Source: Ceratodon purpureus (lineage: Eukaryota > Streptophyta > Bryopsida > Pseudoditrichales > Ditrichaceae). Taken from it: DNA of 64,000 bases. Both the position numbers and the translations under genes were made by a program. Shown piece after piece: positions 1 through 12,329 of the stretch; positions within the stretch are counted from its first letter, which is position 1, and each line of letters starts with the position of its first letter. The notes below the pieces were generated by a model. The model was not told the DNA's origin, ran no database searches, and was given only the letters and a program-made list of their open reading frames with translations. The DNA is taken from positions 8,890,803 to 8,954,802 of the forward strand of contig CM026423.1 of the NCBI GenBank assembly GCA_014871385.1, given 5' to 3'.

Positions 1-374
1 TGAAAATTATGGAGATGCATATGGAATCCACTTTAGGCTCCATGAATATTTTCTCCAAAGTTTAGTGTAAAAAAACAATTCTTTCCCTGTAAAGCTCTTG
101 CAATTACATTTGTGTACCAAAAAAATTCAATGATCACATCCAAAAATTGACATCGTAGGAATGTGCCCAAAAAGTATAAAAGTCCAATTAAGGGTTTAAA
201 TGCTAAAAAACAATGTTTCGAATCGATGTTTCAAATAAATATTTCAATTGCTTGAAAAAATAAATTATTATTACAAATTAGCTTACCATAACTACATGAA
301 AAGATCATCCAAACTTTTAATTGTGAAAATATCTCGACATACAAAACGACTAACAATGTCATTCCAACTCCAAA
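1..374. other. AT-rich intergenic sequence, no gene seen
   Basis: AT-rich sequence with only short chance reading frames. I see no coding, RNA or repeat signal other than the start of the small palindromic element that follows. Confidence 0.5.
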
Positions 375-492
375 CACTAGTGAAAACCATGTCCTATTTG
401 ACCAAAAGATTTGGTCAAATTGGTCAGAAGTTGGTCACTTGTGTCCAAATTGACCAATTTTTTTGGTCAAACAGGACATGATTTCCACTAGT
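375..492. mobile_element. CACTA-ended palindromic MITE
   Basis: A roughly 118-bp imperfect palindrome. The left end reads CACTAGTGAAAACCATGTCC and the right end reads GGACATGATTTCCACTAGT. The arms contain complementary TTTGACCAAA/TTTGGTCAAA blocks. Termini beginning CACTA suggest a deletion derivative of a CACTA (En/Spm) transposon. The expected 3-bp target duplication is unclear because the last base on the right looks mutated. A second, cleaner element with the same ends lies at 44264-44404. Confidence 0.6.
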
Positions 493-2237
493 AAATACGG
501 AAGTAAAACATTCATGTTCTCAAGAACTTGAACCTCACAGGACTTTTTTAACATTTACATATGCTTGCTAGGTGACAATCTTTGACATGTGCCTCAGGAA
601 ACCATGTGAAGTACCCATTCATTTTCTTGGGAAAATTCTCGTTGACGGGATCATCTCAATATTTGGGTTCTTGGATGGGAATTATGGCCGACCAACAAGT
701 CTTCAAGCATCTAGGGAGGAGTGGAGAAGTTGAAGAGGTTCAAAGGTCTGGACAAAAAGCAGCAACAGCACTAGGAACTATCATGACACACTCAATCTAT
801 CTCATGTGAAAGAATTTTTCACCACATCACTCCCAAATGATCAAAATGGCTATTTGTTTCTCCCCCTTTTTCTGAAAGGGCCAGGATAAATGTATCAGCC
901 CAAAATCATTGTAGATGATTGTAGTTACAGAATTCTACAGTAACAGGTGGTTCCTTTGAGTAGTCAGAAGACCACACTATGATTGCTTGCAAGTACCAGA
1001 CATTCACCCATCAAGTGTCGACAGCATATACCCAAACAGTGCTCATTTGCAGCAGTGGGAGCAACCCCCAATGCACCCAATTGCACAGTCACCCAGTCCC
1101 TCATACTTACCCCTTTCCGCATCATTTTCTTGTCACCAACTGATTATTCCCCATAAATACACGTAGATAATTTGGATAGATAGCCTGACTCCACTCCTGA
1201 CCCCCACAACAGCTGTTGGTAAAGATACCTAAAATGAAAAAAAACTAGTTTTCCAGTATCTATATTTTACCCTCCCAAGAGAGTCCATAGAGGAGGAGAA
1301 TCCGAGGCATAAAGCTACAGACATGGGAGTAAACCGCACATGGCAAGAACTGGTCCAACAATTGATTATGTTCCTGTACAGGAATTGAAAGTAGACAAGC
1401 GCAGTGAATTAATCATGTCGCTACAACCACCACTGCCACACACAATCAACGGATATCATACAGTAGCATCCCATCGACGCTATCACTTGTGTGATACTCC
1501 TGACGCTCCTGCCAACGCAGTGCACCCATTGCAGCTTACACCCCCATAATATCACAATCAGTGGCTCCAGAACACAAGCAAACAACCAACATCGTCAAAG
1601 CTGACACCCCTTCTGCATGGCTCCAGTCGAATGATACTGAGCAATCGAATTTAACTCTTCTTCCCTGATCTGGGTCGCAGGAAAAATCAACTCCAGCGTC
1701 GCAGAGAATGGAGTTTACACAAAGCTGACATGGTGCAGAGACTGGACTGTGCAAGCGAAGCTCGGTCCCCAACTCGGCACCTATCGAAGTTGAAGTACTC
1801 GTAAGGACCGAGAGATGACGTAACGGTCGACAAGAACAATAACACCTTGCCCAGCTTCCAGTTGAATAACAAACAAAGACAGCGTCGTCGATCGGTAATA
1901 AAGGCGAGTAGCCGGCAAATCATTCATCAACCCAGTGGGTGTGGTATTAAACAAAGATACAGGATATATGTATGTGAATGTTTTTCTTTTTTTGTCAATG
2001 AATCCTTATCGGGGAAGACAAGGAGTACAAGAAAAAAAGGAGCTTAAGCGCACCATGATGCACCGGAGAAAATTGTTGGTATGATGTTGGTGGTTTTCTA
2101 CGTTTCCTAAAGGGGACTGGCTAGTGCTAATGATGCTGTTATGGTACAACACAAGGGGACCTATGTAATGAAAATCCTTTGTGTAAGTTGGAGGTGTCAA
2201 CAAATCCTATATGCACGGATGAATGGGCGCTAGAGTT
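493..2237. other. Intergenic sequence downstream of the HD-Zip II gene
   Basis: The adjacent HD-Zip II gene runs on the minus strand and ends at 2238, so the right part of this stretch should contain its 3' UTR and terminator. I cannot place a poly(A) site with confidence. Short open frames occur at 582-809 and 1340-1549 and on the minus strand at 1536-1923, but none resembles a known family. Confidence 0.4.
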
Positions 2238-3200
2238 TTAGCATGCGGCGCTCGACTGAGAAAAATGGGAGAACCCCGGCTTGGCGAATGTGAGCGACCT
2301 GTTGTCGACAGTGGCCACTCTCTCGCAGGAAGGGCACATGGTTAAGGTCGCTGCAGGTAGCGGCATGTAGAAGTCGTGGGAGATAACACACGGCGGCGCG
2401 ACCTTGATCGCGCGCAGCTCCTGAAGCTCCTTCTGGAGCCGCCGATTCTCCTCAGTCAGGGTCTCGCAACACCGCTTCAGAAGCTCACAGTCGACCTCCG
2501 TCTGCTTCAGCTTCGTCCGGGCGCGGCGGTTCTGGAACCACACCTCCACCTGGCGCGGCCGCAGGCTGAGCTGCTTAGCCAACGCATTCTTCTGCTTGGG
2601 GTTCAAAGTCGAGTGCTCCTTGAACGATTCCTCCAGCAACGCCGACTGCTCCTTACTCAGCCGCAGCTTCTTCCGCGTCGTCCCCTCGTCCTCATCATCG
2701 GACCCCCCGCGCGACGACATCTCACACCCCGCGTTCCGCTCCAGATCAAACTCATGGTGCACCTTCTCCCGGTTCCGCTTCATCCCGATGCTACTCGGCG
2801 ACGACACCACCGCCTCCTCCTCCCCGTCCGTACTCGGTATCTGGTTCACGTCAATCCCCCGCGGCGACACCCCCCGCCCCCCTCCCGCCCCACTCGTATA
2901 CGTCGTCACCTCCCCGTCCTCATTCCCACTCCCCGAGTTCGTCCGACTCCCTATCAACGGCTGCCATGCAAACCCCCGATACGACGTCGCCGAACTCGGC
3001 GCCTGCGAGTTCGAATTCGACTGCGAACTCGGCCGCATCGGCAACAAATCCAACTGCACCGGACACACCCTTCCTCCCCCTCCACCTTCCCCCCTATACT
3101 CCACCCCCAGCCCCAAGCTCGCCCCGGAGCTCGCCATCGCCCTCATCCTATGCACCTCCTCCCTCGCCCTCTCGCTCCCATCCATCATCGCCATCATCAT
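2238..3200 (-). CDS. Homeodomain-leucine zipper class II transcription factor
   Basis: A plant nuclear transcription factor that should bind CAATNATTG-type sites as a dimer. HD-Zip II proteins usually repress transcription and act in shade, auxin and leaf-polarity responses. The 320-residue product has a low-complexity N-terminal half with a short LGLGV stretch resembling an EAR repressor motif. A homeodomain follows at about residues 176-235, with [16 protein letters not shown] in helix 3. A leucine zipper with heptad leucines adjoins it at about 236-266. The class II signature CPSCE is at 289-293. I start at the first in-frame ATG (3200); the frame is open upstream but only from a TTG. No intron interrupts the domains, which is unusual because flowering-plant members normally have introns here. 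The class assignment is firm; the target genes are unknown. Confidence 0.93.
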   Translation of the reverse strand: MMMAMMDGSERAREEVHRMRAMASSGASLGLGVEYRGEGGGGGRVCPVQLDLLPMRPSSQSNSNSQAPSSATSYRGFAWQPLIGSRTNSGSGNEDGEVTTYTSGAGGGRGVSPRGIDVNQIPSTDGEEEAVVSSPSSIGMKRNREKVHHEFDLERNAGCEMSSRGGSDDEDEGTTRKKLRLSKEQSALLEESFKEHSTLNPKQKNALAKQLSLRPRQVEVWFQNRRARTKLKQTEVDCELLKRCCETLTEENRRLQKELQELRAIKVAPPCVISHDFYMPLPAATLTMCPSCERVATVDNRSLTFAKPGFSHFSQSSAAC

Positions 3201-3257
3201 CTCCTCAACAACAACAACACTTCTCTCTCTCAAGCAAACTCACACTTCCTCTCTTCT

Positions 3258-3278
3258 TCACAAGGCAAGCTCCTCCAT
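3258..3278 (-). promoter_or_regulatory. Possible upstream ORF of the HD-Zip II gene
   Basis: A six-codon ATG-to-TGA frame (MEELAL) lies 57 bases before the chosen HD-Zip II start, in a different frame. If the transcript begins further upstream, this would be a short uORF that could lower translation of the main frame. No transcript evidence is available, so this is only a candidate. Confidence 0.3.
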
Positions 3279-4490
3279 AGCCAGGGTCGCGTTCACACTA
3301 GACGAGACTGCGAGCGATTGCGGTTCCTGAGTGGTGATGAAATGAATTGGGCGAGGGGGAGCGGGGAGAAGATAGCGAGAATGGCCATGGGGCGGGCCCG
3401 GGGGTGGAGGTATAGGCAGGGAGCCGGGCCGGGTCGGGCGGGGCGGACCCGCGGGCACGGCGGGGCCGGGTTGGGGCGGATGATTGGGCTGGAGGGGGAG
3501 GTGCCAGGTGGGACGTGTGAACGGGGGTCGGGGGCCAACACGATGCCGGATCGTGGGGCTGGACGGTTGGGTTGCCCCCCCGGAGTAGGAGTGTCCCCTA
3601 GTGTTGTGGTTTTTTGTTCTTTTGGCTTTTCACATCCGATGTGGCAAATTTGGATGCCATGAGTTGGGGGGTTGGGATCCTATCTGGCCATGGTTCTTTT
3701 GGCGATTAATTTATTGGGGCAATTAGGGGCCCCCTTTTGTTTGTACATGGGGCTTTGTTGACATGGGGTTGAAATGGGGGAGTGGGGGAATGGGGTTATT
3801 TAAGGGGTTTTGGTTTTTTGGGGGGTTTTGGTGTTTTGGGATGGGTTGAGTTTTGTGTGTGCTGGAAAGGAATGTGTGTTAGTGGTGGCGAGATGGAGGG
3901 GTGGAGCGGTTGTGAGTGGTCTGATCATTGGGCCTGGATTTAGTAAGAGTGGGGGAATTTGGGCTGTGACAGTGGGTCGTGTTCTTGGATCAAATTCTTT
4001 TTTGGCTAATTTCGGAATTTAGGGTGAATTCTTGAGCGCTGTTTGTTTTGAAAAAAACAAAATAATTTGTGTCTTGTTCTTTTCTGGGGCTGTTGGAGAG
4101 ATTGAGGCTGTAATAGAAGCCCAGTGAAATCAAATATCTGCGATGTTGATTATTGATCTACTCAAGAAAGTTATTTGTGACTCAGAAGATTTTTGTGTAA
4201 TCAAAAATATTTCCCTTGGTGTATATCACATTCTTCTATACATGTGTAGGTCACACAAAATTCACATTTGTATATTATTGTTATTGGTTTCATTTCCAAA
4301 AGTTGTATAAATCATTTGAAAATAGTCTTGTATCATTATGAGGTTTTTTATCATCTATACTATGTTTGTTAATATCCGCCAATGTTAGATATATTGCAAT
4401 GTTGTATGTTATGGTAGTTAACTGATACTATAGAAACTTAAACCACTCATGGAAAGAAAATTTTAAGGCGGTTAAGTCCAAAATACTTTA
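3279..4490. other. G-rich upstream region of the HD-Zip II gene
   Basis: The 3300-3600 part is strongly GC-rich, with CGGGGC and GGGCGGG blocks, and grades into G/T-rich sequence up to about 4020, then AT-rich sequence. It lies upstream of the minus-strand HD-Zip II gene and is probably promoter and 5' UTR. The long plus-strand frame at 2376-3662 is a shadow of the GC-rich gene and its leader. I found no clear TATA box at a convincing distance. Confidence 0.45.
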
Positions 4491-5160
4491 TTATATGATG
4501 TTTTCATAGATCTGGTCTTAAAGTACATTCTAGTAATGGCTTTGATCAAATATCTTTGTCAGTTCTGTCCCTTGATCGAATATCTCTGTCACTTATGTGC
4601 CTTGATTGAATATCTCTGTCACTTCTGTGCCTCTCGTTCATGTAAGGCATAAGAAGTAGTGGCTTTGATCGAATATCTCTGCCAGTTCTGTGCCTTGATC
4701 GAATATCTCTGTCTTTTTTGTGCCTCGTTCAGCTAATGGATAAGAAGTAGTGGCTTGATCGAATATCTCTGTCACTTCTGTGTCTCGTTCAGGTAAGGGA
4801 TAAGAAGTAGTGGCTTTGATCGAATATCTCTGCCAGTTTTGTGCCTTGATCGAATATCTCTGCCAGTTCTGTGCCTTGATCGAATATCTCTGCCAGTTCT
4901 GTGTCTCATTCAAGTAAGGGATAAGAAGTAGTGGCTTTGATCTAATATCCCTGTCACTTTTGTGCCTCGTTCAGCTAAGAGATAAGAAGTCAAGCAGCTT
5001 TGACCTACTTTTGGGAGTAACTTGGAATGGGCTCCACTATTCATAGGTTTGCAGACAATGATATTTCCAGAGATGTCAGAGTCAAACAAAAGAACTCTAA
5101 ACTTGTAGTTGTCATTGACAGTTATGGATAAACCTGACACACACACATCACATATACCAG
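4491..5160 (-). repeat. Dispersed repeat with minisatellite and conserved short ORF, copy 1
   Basis: Read on the minus strand, a frame at 5146-4910 encodes 78 residues starting MCVSGLSITVNDNYKFR. It is followed downstream, from about 4945 to 4536, by a tandem array with a unit of about 30 bp centred on GAGATATTCGATCAAGGCAC. The 30-bp period keeps a reading frame (for example QNWQRYSIKA three times). A second copy in opposite orientation lies at 12330-12775 and matches over the ORF, the array and the flanking TTTTAAGAC/GTCTTAAA segment. I do not recognise the protein. Confidence 0.7.
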
Positions 5161-5760
5161 AAAGACAATAAACAATCTACACTTGTAGTTATCATCAACA
5201 GTAAATAGATAAATCTGACACAGACATCACATATACCATCAAATACAAACATCAATTCTACCAGATTACAATGAATGGATAGATTATAACTTTTAGCGTA
5301 TTCTTATTATTGATTAAAGTGTTTGAACAGATACAATATACATCTAGTACGCCATATGTGCCTAGACATTTGATCCTTAAAAGATATTATATGCAGATTG
5401 AAGGATTGTCACTCATGTTATGTACTTGTTGTTTTTTACATGAAAATACAATTTTATGGATCTAAGGCATTGAAAGTTTGTAAGTGCCTTCGTCGCGGCT
5501 ATGGCTGATGCTGCTTCTTTTCTTCCTCTCTCTCTCTATTTTTTCTTACAATAAAACTTACTAAAGATATTGCCTTTTCCCTTCTCTTATTTCTTTTTGC
5601 TCTTAAAATAAAACTCATTAAAGATACTACATACAGATTGAAAGAATGCAACCTATACTTATCATTAACGTATATACTTAAACAAAACCAACATCTTCTT
5701 AACAAACCACACTTTCCAAGTATACATATGCAACTATATTCAATTTCTAAAAGATCCAAC
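5161..5760 (-). repeat. Additional diverged modules next to repeat copy 1
   Basis: On the minus strand the segments near 5160-5240 and 5640-5690 repeat the start of the conserved ORF module. The second encodes LSIYVNDKYR, compared with LSITVNDNYKFR in the main copy. The flanking text AAAGATA..TAC/TGCAGATTGAA also recurs at about 5390 and 5620. The module was therefore duplicated several times in tandem and has since decayed. Confidence 0.45.
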
Positions 5761-8700
5761 TTTCTTCATATTGAAGAATCACAAATATCAATTGAAAACA
5801 TAGTAATTAAAGGAATAATATGAATTACATGTATGAACAAAAGTTGTAGACAATGAAATTTTGTACAACTAAGTATTCCGTTTTTATTACCTAATTTTTT
5901 TATAAAATATTTAATTTAAAATTGAAAACATTTTGTAATTTCATCACATATAAGATGTTGAGAATCTATTTGTAAAATTTGTTCTGATGAGTCGAAATGT
6001 GACATTCTAAGCACATCAATTTTTAAAAGACAACCAATAATAAAATAATAAAATCCTATTCAATAAAAATAAAAATTTCATTCTTACAATAGAGTATTTT
6101 GGAGGAGCAACAAATTTAAGATTTTTTTCCAAGGTTGAAGGAAGTTATATCATCTACAATACGAATTATTATCATAATTATTACAATTAACACAATGAAT
6201 ATGATATTTTGGGTCTATCTGTTTCAAAGAAATAAGGGAAAGAAGACTAGGGTCTCATCCTTGAAGGCATCATTACTGTATTCATTGGCTTGGAGCTCAA
6301 AGCTGATGAATCAGTGACCGGCCCAAGCTGTCGAAGCCACCTGATCCTCTCTCTAGATATGAAGGCTGGGCAGTTGCAATACGCCTTTGCAACGAACTTT
6401 CTTATTTATGTTATTCCAAAGATACAAACAAAAAATGAGAAGGAAACAGTTCCAGTTCCCAGAAAAAGGGTCTAAAAATGACTTCCAAATGATAAATTAT
6501 TTGTAGATCAATCATACCAAATCTGACCCTTCTTCATCATCCACCTGAGTTAGTCAGACACCTCATCCATTCATCCATCCAGGGACCCAACAACATGGGA
6601 GGAGATGAGATGCCTTTTGAGCACTCCCGGAGCCATGTTGCAAAATTTGATCAGGAATTCTGGATTGGCATATTAGAATTTTGTTTTATTTTTATTTGTT
6701 TATAATGATATTGAGGAAAGAAATCCTAGTATAGGCTATGTCCCAAGTAGTAACAGCCCACAGAAAGGGTTGCTACTTAGATATACTCTAAAATGATTTT
6801 ATTGATAGAGATGAGCATGAGCGGGTCCAAACAATGATCATTCGGCTCTTCCCATTGGCTACATGATGTGCCGGTTGTAGGGAAGCGATTGCAGATTCTG
6901 GTCATTGGATAAAATTACCATTTCAGCTAATTTGGAACTGTTTGAGGTTTCCTTTTATGGGAATGTATGAGGTTTCCTATTCTGGTAAGAACAAGTAGTA
7001 AAGGTTGTAAGTGCAAGGTCATGTCCAGACTCTTTAATTTTGGATTCCAGTTATATTAGCAGAGAGAATGTTCTTAAATTGCAATTTTGGTTAGGGGATG
7101 TAGTTTTCTCTCATCCTATTTGGGTTTTTTTTTACAGAGAGAGTTAAATCAGCTGCTGAACATGTAACCAATTGGATCAACCAGCCAGAGGGAGAGAATA
7201 TAGTTTTCTTGTCCCCAGAGGCAAAGACTTAAGTAAGATCTTCCATGCAAAGCAGGAAATGCCAAGTTGCGGTGATGTCCGCTAATGAATGCAATTTCCA
7301 CCAGGTTCTGAATATGTGCATGGAGATGATTTCAGTAGGGAAGGACTTGTCCATTTCGCAGCATAACAAACAGTGATGAACTCATCATTGTTGGGTCCCA
7401 GCAGTTGAATTTACGCGGAATTTTCATGGTTCCATTTTAGGTTACTCCCATGTAAATTCACACAAAGCCAAGTGTTATTCAACATATGTTATGGTGTTAC
7501 TAAATGGAAGGAATCTTTATAAATATTGTTTTGGAAAGAAGTTCCATATCAACAGAAGAAAGTTCTATTTCTGCCCCCCTGGGCTCCTACAACTTCAACG
7601 TAAATTATGCAAAGTGGCATGTCATAATTCAATCTATGATCTTAGCATATCCAAACAGTAGGAGTTTGTTATTTTTTAGGAACAAAAGCGGCACCAGGGC
7701 CCCAATGCTTAAAATGAACCAAGAGAAACAACACGAGGCCAGCCAAGCAAACAGTAGGTGTTTGAATCTTCCTAATGTTGTTTTTGATGGAATTCAGAAG
7801 CCTCAAGAGCAAAATAGTAATACAAAAAACAAAATAAGAATTCTAGGCTTTTATTGTTGTTTACAACATACAGTATGCACTTGAAATCCGATGCAACTAT
7901 TAGTTCGATGCTTCCAAGAGGAATGCCTCACTTCCCTTTTCATCAATTAAAATTTGAAATCATTTTCTTTCGCATAAGACATGATCAATTAGGCACTTCA
8001 ATTTTGGTCTTTGCAAATTTCTTTAAATACCTTCTTCCAAAGCCTATAAATCCCCAAAAATAATATCATTTTGAGATGCCGAAGAAGTTCGAGATGAGGA
8101 ATGGAGACAATATATATAAGAAGTTCAAGATGCCGAAGAAGTTCAAGTTTGGATTCTTGATTGGTGCCTTTATTTCAATCAATACTTTGAGGTTAGTCCC
8201 TGTGGAAAGTGATTTCTACGGTTGGCACACCGGAGTACTAATTCCGGTGGAAAAAAATGATATAAAGATCAGATGTGAAGCCATTTTTTTTTAAACACAT
8301 TTTAGAAACATTCTTTTGGTATGAAAATGTAATATTCAAAAAAATGATGATGTTTGTGTATTGAAGGCCAATTTTTTAATTTTTTAAATCATAGAAAAAA
8401 TATGTTATGATACTTTGAAAATGCAATGAAGAGATTGGATCAGTTTAAAGTTGATATATAAATTTCATTCAAAATTTAGTGATAAATATACTAATGGAAC
8501 ATGTTCAAGACTTCAAACTTAATGCTTCCTACAAAACTTTGTCGAACCATTTGGATATATGATTTAAAAAAAAAACACTACTGGTTTTTGAACCGAGCTT
8601 CCATACATAGGTTTACAATAATTATAGTAATAATCATGATCTTAACATTGATATTAATCTTAATGTTCATCTTTTCTTTACAGTGGATCTTTTTTCATTT

Positions 8701-8978
8701 TAATTGCTTTTGAACAATTTTTTTTCTTTTTCTTTTGTCATCAATACAAGATAGTGGTCTTCATTAGCCCTCATGTGGTTTTCAGGCTGATGTTGTGTGT
8801 GTTTGAAATTGGAATAAACTCCATCCTCTATGAATCAAATGGCAAGTTGAATGCATAACTTCAAACTCTTTGAATTGTGCTACTGTGCAAATCTTCCTAT
8901 CTTTCAAAAATCTGGAGAATGCTTCAGTGATAAATTCCAGCCCCTTCACTTTCTTGGATTGATAGCAATGTTACCCAG
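5761..8978. other. AT-rich intergenic sequence, no gene recognised
   Basis: Very AT-rich sequence with homopolymer runs. Short frames at 7504-7884 and 8076-8294 were inspected and show no known domain. The latter begins MPKKFEMRNGDNIYKKFK and has internal repeats of PKKF. No RNA gene or clear transposon end was found. Confidence 0.45.
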
Positions 8979-9058
8979 CGCACACGCAATGTTAGCCATC
9001 CCACACGCAATGTTTGCAATGGCACATGCAATATTTGCTATCGCACACGCAAGGTTTG
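8979..9058 (+). repeat. 21-bp minisatellite inside an open frame
   Basis: Four diverged copies of a 21-bp unit built on CACACGCAATGTTTGC. The period is a multiple of three, so the plus-strand frame 8851-9243 translates them as a seven-residue repeat (AHAMLAI, PHAMFAM, AHAIFAI). The surrounding 130-residue frame matches nothing I know. It may be a chance frame kept open by the repeat. Confidence 0.6.
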
Positions 9059-10559
9059 AAGAACTTTCAAACCTGTATACATTCACCATACTAAACATCC
9101 CTGTGATTAGAGATTTCTCGTTTAGAGGAGGGGAATTCAAAACCAATTCAAATTTGAGTTTCGTACACGTCGTTGACAAATTTCACAATGTGCGAGAAGT
9201 GAGTCACATGCAAGACATCTTCCCACTGTTGAGTCTTCCATAAATGCTGTGCAATGAATAAGATAAAAATGAAGCATGATTCACCTCACTTTTGTTGGAT
9301 CAACTTGGTCATTTTTCGGCACAAAAGGGCAAATTTCTCCTTTCTTGGGGCAAGCAATCACAAGAAAGTTTCCCCTCCAGGAATCTACCGTATTCAACTG
9401 GTTCTCTGCTGGTTAAGGAAAGCCAGGTTAAAGGTAAAGGACTCTAGATGTTCGATTTTCAACTATGTAATGATTATTATCATCACGCAAGCACTCAAAA
9501 AATCGATTGCAAAGCAAATATCAATTTATGCCACACCAAGATGCAAAAATGATGACCCTAGCTTTATCATATGCAGATTAAGGAAGGAAACTTAAACTCA
9601 CATGATCAAAAGCCTCTGAAAGAGCTGATTCAGAAAGAGCTTATCCATTCAGCCCTCAATCATAAGAGAGAGAATTATGTGCTGAGAGATATTCCACACC
9701 CACAAAGCTCCAATCCGTAATCCAAAACCCAAAAACCAAAACTTTCTCCCCCCCCCCCCCCCCCCCCCCCCGCCCATCCATAATCATCATATGTAGACCC
9801 GCTTAAAAGTTCAACCCACCACCCCTTTTCCCCATTTTCCAAATCAGCATGAGCATCATCCCCTCCAGGGCCCCCACAACGGGCCAAACCCAGAGAATAG
9901 AACCCCCAGCCCAGCAATCCAAACCACACACCCCAACCCCAAGTTCCAACCATCATGAGTGGAACGCGGCAAAAGGCCCCCAAAAGGACTCAATCATTGG
10001 CTCTACCCTAGAACCACGCCCTTAGGCCCACCCCACCCCACTCACTCGGTCTCATCCCCAAGCCCCTCCAACCCCAATCCCCAAAATTCAACCCCACACC
10101 CAACCAGTACAGGCTACAGCAATGTATCCTTTGTCAAATATATATATCCTCACCAAACCACAATTAATTCCTAAAACTACTCTCTTCCATCCATCTCTCA
10201 CCTCTACACATCTCGGCAATGTCAAATCTAGATTCATAGTTCTCTCTCTTGCAATGAATTCCTTCATTTGCTCCCAAAAAAAATTAAAAAAATCTAGATT
10301 CATAGTCACGTATTCTACATTCATCCATACCTTGCACGCATACGGAAATTTCATCCATTTACTAACCACTTTCATCTTTGGGGAACTTTCATCCCAGATT
10401 TGGCTTATTCGTCTCATTCGATGGTAATGTTTCTCATATTTTAACCTAAAATACTCAGAAGCCCTTTTCTCAGGTTTTTCTTCATTGCAGTCTGGCTGTA
10501 ACTTATATGCCGAAAACAATCATCCCCACCCAAATCAAAACAAAACAAACGCCCAGGCA
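9059..10559. other. Intergenic sequence with a 24-base poly-C run
   Basis: No recognisable gene. The stretch 9700-10100 is C-rich and includes an uninterrupted run of 24 C at about 9748-9771. A minus-strand frame of 143 codons at 10088-10519 is open but has no identifiable domain. Confidence 0.45.
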
Positions 10560-11640
10560 CTCAAACGACCGCCTCCGGTAGTAAAGACTTACAGTTATTG
10601 ACAAACAGTGGTAACAGGGGAAACGAACCAATTACCGGGAGGTAAACCAAGATGGATAGAATTTCAGTCCAGTGCCAGGGGCGGGGTAAAATGGCGATGA
10701 ATGATTACAGGGGGGAAAGATTCTTAAATTTTAGCTTTTCATGTGGGACAGGAACCATAATCATTTGACGGCAAAAGGACGGAATACAGAGGGGCAGGGC
10801 AGGGCAAGAGCCATTTAGGGCAGCCTGGGCAGGGGCAGAAACGAGGGGGCCCCACTTGATCCATCTCACGCCATCATGGCCGACCGCGGCTGACAGGCAG
10901 CCGTCAAGGCAATCATGACGGGAGTAATGGCGCACCCAGGGCTTGACCGGGGGGCCGGGTCGGCGACCGGGGGGCAGGGGCACGTGGGAGGGGCGCTGCG
11001 ATAGGCGGAGAGCCCCGCTGCGCCCAGGCGCCCCCCCAATAATGGCCTGACGCGTGCCGAAGGAATGATGGCGTGAGGGCGCATCAGTCGTGATGATGGG
11101 GCCCGGCAGCGGGGCGGGTCTTGTCCCCCGCTTTTCTGACACCACCTATGATTGGATTGATGAGGGCGTCGCCCGGCTGTTGGCGCGGGCCGGGCCAGGC
11201 CGCCGGGGCGGGCCGGGGCATTTATGAGGGCGTTGGTCGTGTTGAATGGAGGTGGTGGTGGGCCCCCCTTGAGGGATGAGGTGGCGTGGAGTTTTATATT
11301 TTTTAATTTTTAAAGGTTGAGGGGGTGGGGTTTTTGGAGTTTTGAGATTAAAAGAATATGGGGTGGGGTGGATGAATCATGGGGTTGATGGGATGTGATG
11401 GGATTCTTGTGTTGTTGTTGTTGTTGGGAATTTATTATTGTGGGAGTTTGGTGTTAATGGGGGTGGTCATTGGATGCTTTCGTGAACCAAGTTGTGGGAA
11501 GTATCTTGAACAGTTCCTTGTGTTCCTCTACAGTGACTTGGGTTTTGTGAGGGGATTATGTAGACAAAATGGTGCAGATTCTGTGGAGTGGGCCAGTGTG
11601 ATTGCATAGGAAACACTTTTTGGACTGTTGGTGAATTTAC
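10560..11640. other. GC-rich island without convincing gene
   Basis: A sharp GC-rich block (densest 10790-11230, with CGCGGGCCGGGCC-type sequence) in otherwise AT-rich DNA, grading into G/T-rich sequence to about 11600. Composition resembles the upstream region of the HD-Zip II gene. The minus-strand frame 10705-11145 is 146 codons of Pro/Arg-rich low complexity, as expected by chance in GC-rich DNA. It could be a promoter island, a first exon of an unannotated transcript, or a distal element. Nothing in the sequence decides. Confidence 0.4.
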
Positions 11641-12329
11641 CTATTTTGGGAGACATCTATTTACTATTTTAAAATGTTTATGTCTGATTTTATGTAAAAC
11701 ATATCATTGAATTGAAAAGTGAAGGATATTGATTTTATGGTTGGTTCAATAATTAATTGGAAGTGAATAACTGAAATATATTAGGCAGTTGAATTCCATT
11801 TTCAAGATCAGTGAAATCATAGATAAATGTATTCAGATGTTCCATAGTGCCAGAATGATCAATACTATTGTGGCTTTTGTTGATTTGATTTAAAGAAGAC
11901 CTAGTGGCAAATTATTGTCATTTCAACAATTTTTTTAACTTTCACAAAAATTTAGGAATTAAAAATAAAATAAAATCAGCTCTATGATTTTTTAGATCAT
12001 GATAATATGGTAGTGCTTAAAAAATGTTTAGACAAAAAAAAAAAAATTTAAAAAAAATTAGGAACAAAAAAATAAACGAGTTTGCGATAAAAGGAGGTTT
12101 GGTTTTCACGCAATTTCAAGGCCAATGTAAAATCCAAAACAAATTAAAATTTATTTGACACATAATTTATAGACTCTAAATAAAAATCTAAATTTTGGAA
12201 TATATTTCTATAGATGACTAAAATTTAAAGATCTTCTATCCTCGGGCCTTGGATGGTGCAGCTTTGAATTAGACATACTTAAATTAGAAAATAATTTATA
12301 CATAAAAAATTAGACCATAAAAAAAAATA
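11641..12329. other. AT-rich intergenic sequence, nothing recognised
   Basis: AT-rich with long A runs around 12030-12060. No gene, RNA or repeat element identified. Confidence 0.5.

Noticed and set aside
2376-3662. A 428-codon plus-strand open frame and other long frames over the HD-Zip II gene
   Set aside because: They are antisense shadows of a GC-rich coding exon; the products are Arg/Pro-rich with no domain, while the minus strand encodes a clear homeodomain.
8851-9243. A 130-codon frame containing the 21-bp repeat as a confident gene
   Set aside because: No homology, no plausible gene context, and the openness is partly due to the repeat; listed only as a repeat.
9989-9997. CAATCATTG as an HD-Zip II binding site regulating the nearby HD-Zip gene
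   Set aside because: A 9-mer about 6.8 kb upstream. Another copy near 14660 shows it occurs by chance in this AT-rich DNA.
10705-11145. A 146-codon minus-strand frame in the GC-rich island
   Set aside because: Low-complexity Pro/Arg/Gly composition, overlapping open frames and no domain; expected by chance at this GC content.
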